From assembly GCA_904063045.1 (NCBI GenBank), contig CAJFCJ010000020.1:1-64000 (forward strand): a stretch of DNA of 64,000 bases. The letters run 5' to 3'. Origin of the DNA: Dimorphilus gyrociliatus (lineage: Eukaryota > Annelida > Polychaeta > Dinophilidae). Shown one piece after another: positions 50,745-62,761 of the stretch. Below the pieces are notes generated by a model. It was not told where the DNA came from and did no database searches. It saw only the letters and a list, made by a program, of their open reading frames with translations. How positions within the stretch are numbered: position 1 is the first letter of the stretch; each line of letters opens with the position of its first letter. The position numbers were made by a program, and so were the translations under genes.

Positions 50745-53700
50745 AAGGAATTCGATGTACATATATGCTACGTGTTTGGATGATGTTATACCTGTACAAA
50801 AAGAAGCAACTCAATTTTAGAAGAAAAATTTAAGATCAGAAAGAAAAAGTGACAAATTTTATGAAATTTCATAACGAAACAATTACATAATTATTCGAAA
50901 TTCAGTAAGCTGTACTACCGTATGTATTTGTGTCTGTCTATACAGAGTATATTTATATATAGGCTATATCCATATACATAAATCTGGTCGTTTTGCCGCG
51001 TCTATATTATAAGCTCATGCTTTTAAAAAATATGCGAGAGACATTCTACGGCAGCTCAGTAACCTAGACAACGGATTATCAGAGGCGGCTCGAACACTTA
51101 AAAGCCTCCCTTCCCTTCAAACTTCTTTCTTTCGCCCCCCTGTCTTTCATAAAATAACCACTCCCTATATACCTTCCTCTTTTTTTTTGACTTAGGCCTA
51201 AGCTCACGTCCGTCGATCTGATTACTTCCCTTTTGTTCACCGCATGCAGCCGGCCAGACGCCAAACGACTTTACTATCTAAGTGCATCAACGTAAAGAAG
51301 TAGTAAAGGACGGTGGCCGATGGCATAGCCCGTCTTCGGCAGGCAGGCGGTGACATAATGACAAGACCATGCATCAACAAGCATGTTAAGATGTTTGCTC
51401 AGCGAGCCAGTAAGGTGCCACCGGTGCTATACGTTTGTTGACAGACGGGCTTACGCTTACCGAAAGCGAACTGCCTCTCTACTAAAAGCTCTTTAGTAAA
51501 TGCCGCAAAATTACTCGTTAAATCTGCGAGTAAACGGGGCGTATAAGGGGCATATTGTGTCCGGGGCATTGTGCTGAGGCGAAAGTGTGGGTGGGCCAAG
51601 TAGAAAAAATGGAAGAGGGGGACCAAAGCTGGCGGATTGAATGTCAGTATCAGAAATGTCGATAGGCGTCCCCTTAACGTTCTCCGCTTTCCCTCTCATT
51701 CTTTGCCCGTTTTTTACTTTCAATCTATCTCCATGTCGGGTTTTTTCTTTTTCAGATGAGCACGTTCTATAATGTTTGTCCGCCGCTACTCTCCGCACGC
51801 GTGTTAATGTACAAAGGCGGCGGCCAACAGGTAGCATTGCCTTCGTTAGTTGAATGTCTCGGAATTGTCTCTTTTTTCAACTCGAATCTTTTCTTCCGCT
51901 CACGATTATACTGACTCCCTCCTGATAAACGTAAAGACCCCTTTTATAATTCGATCACTGCCCGAGCGCTGTCTTTTCTAGGACGTCACGATCCGACTAT
52001 TACGTAAAAACGTCGTTGGATTGCGCGCTGACGCCTTCTCGCATTTCGTCCGAAAAGGTGCGAACGAACATCGTCTCAATGGAAATCATACTCGCCTCGG
52101 ACGACCGTATACAGACAAAGAGACGCGGGCAATTGAGTTAGCGTCTCCGCCATTTCCATATGAAAACCGCTTCATGGATCAGTCGCCTGCTAAATATTGA
52201 ATTAGCGGCGTTGCGTGTTGTTTTGAGGGGTGCTGCGCGGGTGCAGGTGCGAGCTTATCGATTGGTCACGGTCAAAATCTGCAATATATTACAGTAAATA
52301 TGCAAGGGAGCGTGGTGGCCGGTTTTTTTTCTCTGCTTCTCTTTTTTGATGCGATACGCTTCGTCGCACGAAACGACGGACTCTGCATGCAGCAGCACAC
52401 ACGCACACCATCTGCAGCACTGCATCAATCAGCTCGCATTTTCGCGGTAGGACGCTGATGACGTCTAATCTCCGATGACCATATCCAAATGCGTGCGGCA
52501 TATTACACCTGCGTCAAAAAAAAGAAGGGCAAACGCAAAGCGTTAAAGATGTACAAACCGGCATCTGTCAGCCACAAAAGTTGCCCATGTAAAATTCATG
52601 GAACGAACGACCGTTACGTTTAGCTTGTGCATTTAAAGGCTACATAGGAAAATTTTTCAGACGAGAGGAGGGGAGGAATGGGTGTGGAAATTGGACGAGA
52701 GGGTAATAAAAGTGTGCAATTTTCTCTTTTTTTCTTTTTCTGCGCAAATGCTCACCCGGATCACGTTTCGCTTCTCTTCTAATTAAGGACAATGACGGCC
52801 CCGCGAGTTTCGCCCACAGGACTTATGTTAGCGTATTTATGATATGGAGAGGGTTATATTGAGGAATTAAGAAGCGGTAGGGGTTGACGATGGAAGAAAA
52901 GGGAGAAATTTTCGGAGGGGCGTCACTCCCCCAGGAGGGGGATTGGAACGCGCGTCTATACTCGGCACGCATCCACTTGAAAGAGCATGAAATGCGGCTT
53001 ACGTAAAGGCAGCGTGACGTCAGTAGCCGTAGACAAAGAAGCGACGCCCGGTAACGCCCAGGAAGTGGATGATGGCGCGAGGTCGGAACGAGCACCCTAC
53101 AATCATACTATATCGCGAGGCGTCTAGCAAACTGCCGAAACAGAACGCTTTTGCAGTAACCCCAGTATCGCGACAGCGCTCGGCGCTAATGGACCGACTT
53201 CCGGCACCGACATACATCAACGAACGAGCACGTATAGTTTTCGATTCACCGCAAAAGCGTCTATATCGACGAAAGCATGCAGGTCGGCGACAACGTAATT
53301 ACGTGCAAACATTTACATAGATCGGTCGAGACGTGCGACAAACGCGCGTCATGCATGATTGGTCACGGAGCGCTTTAATGCACCTTCCATTTGGCCGATT
53401 GCTAAAGCAACACGCTATTTGTCGATGAAAAACTCGCTACATGCTTTCTCCATTAGTACTTCTACACCACCAGGTGACGCCTATGACGCCTCATCTCCTC
53501 CCTTTGCTGATCTCGCTATGTCTCTTTCGTCTTCCTCTATATACAGTGTTTGCATACTAATCTAATATAGACGTACAAACGCGACGGCATCGACTGACCG
53601 CTGAGCTGTTTGAAACGGAGATGCGTTGATTAAATTGCTACACTATAAATCCAGTGGCCCCGCAACGTCATCAGCAAATTGCTGCTAGGGCAAGTCTACA

Positions 53701-56700
53701 ACACCCCTAAGGCCGACGTGATGGAGAAGGAAGTGGCGACGACTGCCAGATTGCATGATTGCGCCACATTGTACGGACGCCTGTCACCAATCATTCTCAA
53801 TCACGTCTACCCCCTGAAGAGAGCGTTCGGCGAGTCGCTACCTGAAAGCGTCGCCGTTACGTTGGCGAGTAATTTCATTCGGCGTCGACGTCTAATCAGA
53901 TATTGGTCAGTGATGCATCGTGGGTGGGCGTGTCCCCTCTGAATGGTTGAGTAGTTGAAGCTAAGTTTCCAACGTTCCTAAGGCCCTTCTTTTCATTTGA
54001 AAAAAGCTTCTCTCAGGTCCTTCCCAGTACAAACTTTGACGCTTCCCCTGCGGCGAAAAACACGTACGCGTGCACGTCAGAGTGTGGGCGTCTAGAAGGG
54101 CAGGAAGGGCGTCACGTGTACGATTGTATGGGCCAACAATATATGCACGTGTAGCATGCAATGACTCACACTACGCAGATAGGAGCACGCAATAATTCTC
54201 AAATATCTATATTTCATACCTAACTATTTTTAGACAAACTGTGTTTTGCTGACACCCAGTAAGCGTCCCTAACCCAAAAAACGTCAGTAATATATTGGTG
54301 AATCAAATTGGTGAACGCTGTCACAATCGTTTACTGCTTTTACGTACAACTGCATTATGCCATAACACGGCAAGGCATCAGCTAAAGTAAACTCACTTTA
54401 TAGCCGACCGAGCTCATCGGCCCGTCCGCTTTATCGGCGTTCGCATCACGTTCTATTCTCTGCAAACACGCTAATGCATTATATAACGCTTACGTGTCCA
54501 GTACATTGTAGAGATTTCGGATTGGATTTTTCCTCTCTCTCTCTTTCTCTGTTTCTCTCTCTATCTCTCTTTGGACCGGCCCATTCTTTACTTAACAGCT
54601 AATGTTGCTCTCTCTCTCTCTCTCTCCTTCTGTCATTCTTCGATTCCTTCTCTATTTTCCTTTTTTCTTCTTTACTCTATCTTTACCTTTTCTCTTCCAT
54701 TTGCAATATCTTTTTACCCCTCATAAATATCTTTTCCTTTATATTTTTATAAAACATCATACTCTCTCTCTCTCCATACAATTTATTCTCTTTCTCTTTA
54801 CATTCTACTTATTTTATCGGGTTTTTTAATGTACAGTTCGTATACATTGAGTCGATCAATCTCAACGTCTATTCGTCCGTAATTAATCACGCGTACCTGT
54901 CCGGAACGTGGACCGTTGTTTTCTTTAACGCTTTTCGTCTTTTCATTCGTCGCACCCGTTTTCGATTTTCGATCGGCCCGATTGTTTGCTGAAAATTGAT
55001 TTGTACAAAGTGGCTGGAAAGTCACAAGCAAAAAAGAGTGGAGAAAGAATATACGAGTAAGAAAATAATCTGAATAATCTACGTTTTTTATTTAATTAAA
55101 TAAATTTGACGTTATGGTGTGTTTTTCTGCTTTCTTCTCACAAAAATGTTCTGCTAAAGAGATTGTGGGAAAAACGAGTAAAGAGATAAACCATTAGATG
55201 TCGCTTTCATTATCTTATCGTCCATTTAATCGTTTCTGCGGAGGCAGCAGCCGCCTCCAGCAGCCTCACGCCTCCCCATATAATTCGAGCAGCTTGAATT
55301 CTTTCATCACAGCTTTGTCGGCAACCGACTTTCGTTCTTACATTCGCAAATCAGCTAATTGAACTGCCGGACGCAGCCTTTAATTCCTGTCGAGCCTCTG
55401 GCTTTGCCTGTTTGTTTTTCGCGCCCGTCTCCCTTTCGTCTTTATTAACTCCGCTAGACGGCGTAATTATAAGATTATCCCGGGCGTATTAACGAATTGG
55501 AAGAAACTAATTGAATACATACAATATATGTATACAATGTACATAGAATAAAGTCGCGAATGGAAAACAGACGCGGCGGCATAAAAGGCAACGAGGTTAA
55601 ATGGCAGCGCTTAGGCTATGAACGAGGACAATTAAACTGTCAAATTAAATTCTTTACTTACACAGTAATGGCCCGTCGCAAAGAAGTCGCCCATCGGACC
55701 TAGAGAAACACATTCGATACCATACATTCCCTTTCCGTTTTCAAAACTGTCTCGCACGCATTCAATGAAGCTTGCACGCAGGTCAAAACCCTGTTACGCA
55801 ACTTAAACCAGATGGAATGTAGTACATTGTCGTCTCCAGTACTTTCGTTCAATCACTGAAGCGAATAGGAATAATATGACTGCAGGGGTTTTAAAATAAT
55901 TACCGTTCGAGTGTATATACGGCTTTCAGAAGAAAAAAACTTAACAAATTGCATTATTCGGTCGCCGCTTGTTTTATTAAGAACGGCAGATGCTGTAATT
56001 GAATGAACGGGGATTTTTAGCGTGTCAAATGTGAAACAACGTATGCGAAATGTAATAAAAAGGTTAATGCTTTGCGTCTATGCTCTTACTTGCCGTATTA
56101 AAGCGTCGAGAGGGGAGTGACACGGGAATACATTTCTCTGCTTCCTCCTTCACCCAACAAATATTTGCGATAGATGGAGCCACGTGTGGGAAAGAAGGAT
56201 TTGCATAATAAGTAGTTTGTTTAATGACATCGTATCTTATACGTATTTTCCTGTCTTCCTGGATACAAAAACAATCGGAAAATGGAGTAAAACTATCTAA
56301 CAGATACAATTATGCCCAACAGGGGTCGCAATCTTCAATAGAGTATGTCAACTTCATCAAGATAATTAACTTTCATTCTAAATATAGGTATACCTTGATC
56401 GCTATACACTCGTTTCATTTTTTTAAGAGCGTTTTTGTTTTCGATGGCGAGCGTTTCAGGGGGCGTTTCTGATTGTCATTGAAAGCCCTCAGGCGTTAGT
56501 TTTTTCAGTTAGCAAACAATAAAAACTATTTAACTCTTTTAAAGATAAAGAAAACAATCATTAAGCAATAAACCTTGATGAATTCAGACACTTATATAGT
56601 ACTCAATAACAGCTGTTAGTCTCTTAAACACCCATTCAGGCGTTTTGTTTGCAAATTTCACTTTTTTAGACGCCCGATGGACGTCATAAAATTAACAGTT

Positions 56701-56757
56701 TTATTTAAAATTTATGTTACGTTTGATCTCGATATCATTTTATATTCTGTTGAATAG
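50745..56757. other. 6 kb gene-poor region downstream of Islet-B, relatively GC- and CpG-rich
   Basis: No convincing exon was recognised. Bases 51000-54500 are clearly richer in G+C and CpG than the channel region and contain scattered TGACGTCA-type motifs (e.g. about 53014). Open frames at 53069-53942 are products of this composition and show no family resemblance. CT-rich tracts lie at 54530-54632. The block could be a regulatory domain for the Islet genes, or contain exons too divergent to see. Confidence 0.5.
54530..54632. repeat. CT-rich microsatellite tracts
   Basis: Two (CT)n-like runs, about 54530-54573 and 54603-54632, within a longer pyrimidine-rich strand that extends to about 54800. 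Confidence 0.8.
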
Positions 56758-57890
56758 CATTTGTATTACCCGTACATGACCGTCAATTGCTTAAATCGCC
56801 GATTACAAACCGTTCTGATGCTCCACAAGGAGATGAGCGACTACCAGGCGTTGGATTTATCAAGAAATAAAGTAGGATTTATTGTCCCTAACGAATTTGG
56901 AAATGCCAACGTAAAGACTATGAACGTGAGTGCAAATCCTCTTATAACCATTTCTCTGAGGGCGTTTAATGGTGATCTCTGAGCGTCATAGAAGAATGCT
57001 TACAACCCGTAATATATGCTCCGTTGAGCCCCTACTCTTCTCCATTCGGCCGTGGTAAACTGGCATAAAAGAAATAATGAAGTTTTAATATAATAGAGAA
57101 TCGATTATTTAAGGATGCTATCCAAGTGTTTAAAATTGATTGACGCCCTCCCAAAACGATGACATGACGTTGAGTCGATATACTACTGAGATAATTTTTC
57201 ATCGGTTTTACTTTCCATTAGCATTTGGTTACTCAAATATAAAACTTAATTGATTTTTCCTTATATACAACTTGTCGATTTTTTTTTATATCAATAAATA
57301 ATGCCTAAAGCTGTTTACTTCGATTCAAGCTTGTTGATTTTATCAAGCTCTCTTATAATACTCAAGATTAGCTGAATTCATCCTCATCGAAATTGTCCTC
57401 CACTCGCTAAAGGATTTAAATAATCCATATTACAAATATATACATCGTCTTTAATTAAAACCGATACCAGGTATTGTTAGTGAGTCTTTCTTATTCAATA
57501 AATTCAATTTCAAAAGATTAAAGGATAGATGATAGATTTATTAACAATGCAAATCATTCGGTCATTCTGCTCTCTTCTAAATCAGTTTTGCACTCTGAAC
57601 TTTTGTCTTAAATAATCAGAAAAAAAAAATTTGCTGGGATAATAAATAAGACGTGATAGGTCGGCTGACCCGGAACAAATGCGGATTGTTGTCAATTGAA
57701 CGCTTTATAAAGATTGATCCTTGAAGATAATCCGCTAGTTTGTAATTGTTCGTTGTTGTGCGTAAAGAGATTAACTCCTATAAATAGAATTCAGCTTTAA
57801 ACTTTACTATTTTACAGCACTTGTACCTTCGTATCAGAAAGACTTCCTCATGGATCATTTAACTCTAAAATGGTACTCGAATGAGGAAGG
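56758..57890 (+). pseudogene. Leucine-rich-repeat gene fragments, probably decayed
   Basis: After an acceptor (GAATAG), 56758-56971 encodes a repeat-start block: MTVNCLNRRLQTV, then YQALDLSRNKV, then VKTMNVSANPL and ISLRAF. These are LRR consensus units (LxLSxN and a terminal xISxxAF). At 57650-57712 another frame reads LTRNKCGLLSIERF. At 57714-57790 a third frame reads LEDNPLVCNCSLL, the start of an LRR C-terminal cap. TCTFVSERLPHGSF at about 57820 could be the end of the cap. The last two LRR pieces are one base out of frame and no consistent splicing joins them. I therefore favour a pseudogene; a real gene with unrecognised introns is the alternative. Confidence 0.5.
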
Positions 57891-59435
57891 AAGCTGAAAG
57901 GTCTTAGGGAGATGTGAAAAGAAAAAGCACAGTTAAATTGTACAGATGCTGTCAATAAGTTCCATTAGCCTTCTGTCTCCTGGGAATATGGCAAACTGAA
58001 ATAAAATCGTTCTCTGCTTTTTCATGTTTTCTGCTATTTGTACACGTGTTTTCACGACAGTTATATGCCGTTGGGAGAAGGAAGATCACACCTCTGTTTT
58101 CTACAATACACAGCCGAAAGTGCATTGGTTATGTAACGGGTATAGAGAAAAGAAAACACGTTTAAGTTTACAAACGTCTAAAAATAGTCAATATTGAAAT
58201 ACAGGTATTTCATTTGTAATTTAATCTCTTTTGAAGGTTTTTTTTAATAATACTACTGTTTTTTTAAACGAAATTTTTGGTAAATAGATGAGAAATGAAT
58301 TTTGATATATTCAAAAATGATATATATTTCTATCTATCTATCATTCATTCGCTTGTTTTCGAAATGCTAAGAGTATTAAATATTTAATTTCTCAGATAGT
58401 CGCTAGATGTCAGTATCTTGCTAACAAATCCGCTTCCATCTAGCGGTTATGAAATCAGGTATGATAAAGAAAGAACAGAAGGATTATTTAATGCTATTAC
58501 TCTATTTTTTTTTATCAACAAAGATTAGAAGTCTTGTATTCTCTTTAATATATAATTCCAAAAATCTGTATATGTCGATATATTGATATGGTATTAAGGT
58601 CAGCGGTTATACAAAAGAGAATGCAAGCTAAGTCATGTTTATAACAATTTGGAACACAACGAAAAGATCAAAAAGAAAGAGAAAAAGTATTAAATGTGAT
58701 AAGGCTAGACAAAATAAAGGCTTGAAAGAAAAATTAGGACTCATAAAACGCGGGGAAGATCTTAAAGATCCATTTTCGAAAAAGATATATATCAGAGATT
58801 TTTTTTTTCTCTTCTAAAATATTAGCTGCTTTGAACGCGAAAAAATATAATAAGAATGCTGTATAGAGTATAGAGTTTAGGTAAAAGTCTCTCCCTAGGA
58901 AGATGGAAATTAAGCTACTTATTGTAGAAATATTCCCAATCTAAAAATATCTGAGGAAATCTTCATCTAGTTATAATGTAAGGTAAAGGATACAACATGT
59001 GAGATTTTTTGAAATTAGATATAACAAATCTATTTTGACTTGAAAGTGAATGAAGATTTTTTTAGCAAATTACATATTTTTCAATCATTTTAATTTTAAA
59101 CTGTACTAAAAACATTTTAATTTGTAATACTAGTCTTATATTTCATTTAAATAACTTTATTTAAATAGTTAGCTCATTTCTGTTGATCGGTATAGAAACT
59201 AATACAATGCAAAAACACAAATAATATGTTGAAGTTGTCATTACATAAACAAGATTACTATTAAAATAATGTTAATCTAAGAGTGGAGAGAATGGAGAGT
59301 CGAGAACATTAGAAGCATTTAAAGATGTAAGTGTCAATTGCTCCTAAGTATATTACTCTCTCAAATTTTTACTTATATATTTAAAGTCTCGTGTCTTGCA
59401 TAATGTCGTGTAATTAAAAACTTCACACTATTAAA
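57891..59435. other. Intergenic upstream of the opsin 3' end
   Basis: AT-rich, with no gene recognised. Two TAGATG-type motifs (CGCTAGATGTC at 58401, CCATCTAGCGG at 58437) occur here. Confidence 0.6.
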
Positions 59436-60875
59436 TTATATGGAATATCGTCTATTGTTAATATAATTAGCGAAAAATGTATGTCTTGGACCTTCTAATG
59501 TTAATGTATTTATGCCAGGCGTGGATTGTAACAACAAGTTGCCTTGAAAATCCATTGGAAACTCAGTGAGAGAAGTTTGCTTAAGAGGAACGTCTGTTTC
59601 TTCAAGAAAATACTCCTTGCTTATGTGTCTTCTACACATGGAAAGCTCCCTTAAAACACATTTTTCGTTTTTCCTTCGTAGTTTCAAATTTCTCAACATA
59701 AAATCATTCATTAGGGTTTTGCTTGTTGTGTCTTTCATATCAGAATTATTGCGTCTGCCTAAGACGAAAGATTGAACGAAAGAAAGCATCCCCTTTAGAG
59801 TTGTATGATGAGAATAGTAAATCAATGGATTTATAACCATTGATGTCTTGGCAATAAAACCGCCTAACGTGGATAATGTAGGCGTAATATACTTATACTT
59901 TGAAAGAATAGTGCAGATAGCCACAAAAGAATATGGCATCCAAGTGATTATGAAAGTTACAATAATAATAAAAGTGGTCTTTGTTATTCTTAGTTCAATT
60001 CTTTTGCGTCGATTGTTTTTATGAAATCTGTACATTTTCGAGGAGGATCTTTCATGTATACAAACCTTTAATGAGATTCTCACATATGCAAAAGCTATTG
60101 TGGCTACTGGCAAGACAAATCCTAGGATTATCATTAGTCCAATTATTAACTTATTAGGAAAACTGAAGTTAAAGAAATCCAAACCACAAGAAGTACCATA
60201 GCCCTCGAGAACATAACCCTTTGTTAAAAGTGGTATAGTGGACCACACTATGGAATAAATCCAACAACCTCCTAAAGATAGAAGTGCTGATCGAGTAGTA
60301 ATAGTAGAATCGGCAAATGAGGAAGTTATAACATGATGACGTTCAATAGCAATAATCGTTAGAATTGCAATGGCAGAAAAGCCCGACAAAGCTCCAGTGA
60401 AACCATAAATCAGACAACCTGGTAATTAGTTTTGGTCAGCCCACCTGTGTAACTTTAGAAAAACAATATTATTGGTAATTACAGACCTGAAATACCAAAT
60501 TTCCAACATCCTTGGAAGCTACTAAGGGTGAAAAGAATCCCGCCAGGAAACGCCATTAAAAGATTGCTAACACATAAGCTGAAGTAGAAATAAGTTGTTT
60601 TTCTTTTACGCTCTTTATCTCTATTGAGTAAATAATTGAAGAAACTTGAAAACATATTAAATTATTTCATAAAAGTTTCCTAAATGTTTGATTCTTTTTA
60701 CTTACCGAATTATACTGAATATAATACTTCCATTTATCAATATTCCTATAAGCATAATAAATAACATTAAAATGCCGAATGAAGCATGTTGGTAAGGTGT
60801 TGGGGGATTAAATTTTAGCCAAAAATTGTTAATATTCATATTTCCACATAGAGTCCAGTTTCCAAGCTCAACCAT
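59436..60875 (-). CDS. Opsin (rhodopsin-class GPCR with retinal-binding lysine)
   Basis: Exons 60706-60875, 60487-60620 and 59436-60418 give 428 residues; introns are 85 and 68 nt. The N terminus carries an NWT glycosylation site. TM1 has LIGILINGSII and TM2 has SLCVSNLLMAFPGG. The extracellular disulfide pair is Cys103 (GCLIYGF) and Cys179 (GTSCGLDF), with Glu173 six residues before the latter, the position of the ancestral counterion. TM6 has WMPYSF. TM7 has AKTSMVINPLIY, where Lys292 matches the chromophore-binding lysine and NPLIY is the NPxxY motif. The DRY-type motif is ERH. A Tyr occupies the vertebrate Glu113 position. The class (xenopsin, tetraopsin or other) cannot be decided here. 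The cytoplasmic tail is about 120 residues, Arg/Lys/Ser/Thr-containing. Expected to be a light-sensitive receptor in a photoreceptor membrane. Confidence 0.92.
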
Positions 60876-62761
60876 TTTTTAATAGTCCGAGTGTCTGATA
60901 AAACATTCATAGGTGGCAGTCTGCTCAATGATTGGTGAACACGAGGACTATTCCTTTAAAAAGCATGATACAAATTCTGAAATTACGTTGAAATATACGT
61001 TTTGTTCTTTGTAATAGAAAGTCTCTCTTACTATTGTATTGAGGTAATATATTGATATGAAATCCTTGATGGGATATAAGGAATATTTCACTAAATTCTA
61101 TGAAATCAGGTAAACCTACATATTAGAAAACAAGCATATCAAACTTTTGTATAAAAGGATTGATTTTCAGGAAGTTGATAAAAATGAAACAGAATATATG
61201 CAAGTATTTACCTTAATCCACTACAAAACAGTTGATAAGCGTCTAAGTACAAACAAGATAAAGAGATGAGCTTTCGTCAGACCCATTGCAAAGCCACAAT
61301 CTACAACTGGAAATGAAAAGGAAACTTTGAAGCAGTATACACTATTAAATATTTAAGTTGTATTTAATTTTGTGGTAGTTATCTTATAAACGCAATATCA
61401 CGCAAGAACTATTAAGTTGCATTCTAAAGATTCTAATTATTATCCCTAAATTTATTAAGTCTAATCTTTATTCAATTTGATATAAATATACTAAGGAATT
61501 ATTACTTTCTTTATTTAAACTATAACATTACTAAGGATATTCTCTATTCCTTTTTTAATGATAGTTGTTATAAATCACTCGTTTTTTTAACTAATTTTGA
61601 TATATTATGCAATAATATTAGTTTATTTTTCTTACCTCTGTCTTAATTGGAAATACATTAAATTCCAGCATCTGACAGTGTTGCTCTTTTGATACCAACT
61701 CTTTCTGTCCAAAAAGTGAATTATTAATTATTAGTAAATTACTCGAAACTTCAGTCTATACTCTTCTACTTTCTTGGGGAATGTGGCTCCATCTACCTCA
61801 CAAACTCCGAATATACTAAGAACAAAGAGAGTCATTTAGTGCTAGTTGAAACGCTGAAAAGTATGTAGAGTTAATGCAAATCTGAAATAATGTTGCTCTT
61901 TAATAATAAATTAATGATTCATGTAAAGTTTCTATCATTAATCGAAAATATAAAATGAAGTAAATTTTTCTTTTTACACCTAATAGGACTTATTCAAAGA
62001 GAAGATTTAGACTTCTAAGAATGAATAAATTCCTAGAATTATAATTGTTAGATTTTAAAATAATGGCTATCTATTAATTCATATAATTTTTTATCATAAT
62101 ACTATCTTGAATCATTATATCAAATCTAATTTAAGAAATCTTGATATGGTTCGTAGGAGGCAAATGTGTTTTATGGAAAATTTTATAAAAGTAATTTTGC
62201 ATTTGCATCTTCTCTTCAATATATTTAACTAAAAGGGAAAGAGCAGAACAGTCTAAAAAGGGAAGAAATTCAAGTATTTCAACTTTTCTTCCGGCTAACA
62301 GAAGTTATCTATTTTCTTGTTTACAACTCATGAAAATAGTCTGTAAACTAGTCTTTCTGATTAAGTTTCTTGTCTGATATAAAAAAAAGCAAGTGCTGCT
62401 ACACCTAACTGATAAGTAAAAAAATTAGCCTGTTTGAAAAAGAAATTCTGAAAAAGAGAGTTTATTATTGATGATAATGGCATTTTTCATAAAAAAAAGA
62501 AAAAAGACAAATTTCAAGCACTAAATACTTCTCTTCAAGCACAAAGGCGAACTAAATCGCAAATTATGGAACAAAAACAAGTGTACCATTTTTTGAGAAT
62601 GATTACTGTACATATATTTAGGCGTATATTATATATATTTTGTATATATATATATGTATATATATATATACATACTTTTAATATAATAACTATATTTTTG
62701 TAGATATAAACAATTGTATAACGTACTGTAGAAATAGAATACATTAAAAAAAGATTACAAA
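60876..62761. other. Intergenic between opsin and the right-edge gene
   Basis: The opsin promoter and the 3' UTR of the edge gene should lie here. An AT microsatellite is at about 62636-62672. No further exon recognised. Confidence 0.6.

Noticed and set aside
11210-51200. Recurrent TAGGCCTA-type palindromes
   Set aside because: The AGGCCT core is only six bases and its count is close to chance expectation in 64 kb.
52823-54161. Several 60-90 codon frames on both strands
   Set aside because: Explained by higher GC content with fewer stops; no motifs, splice signals or similarity between frames.
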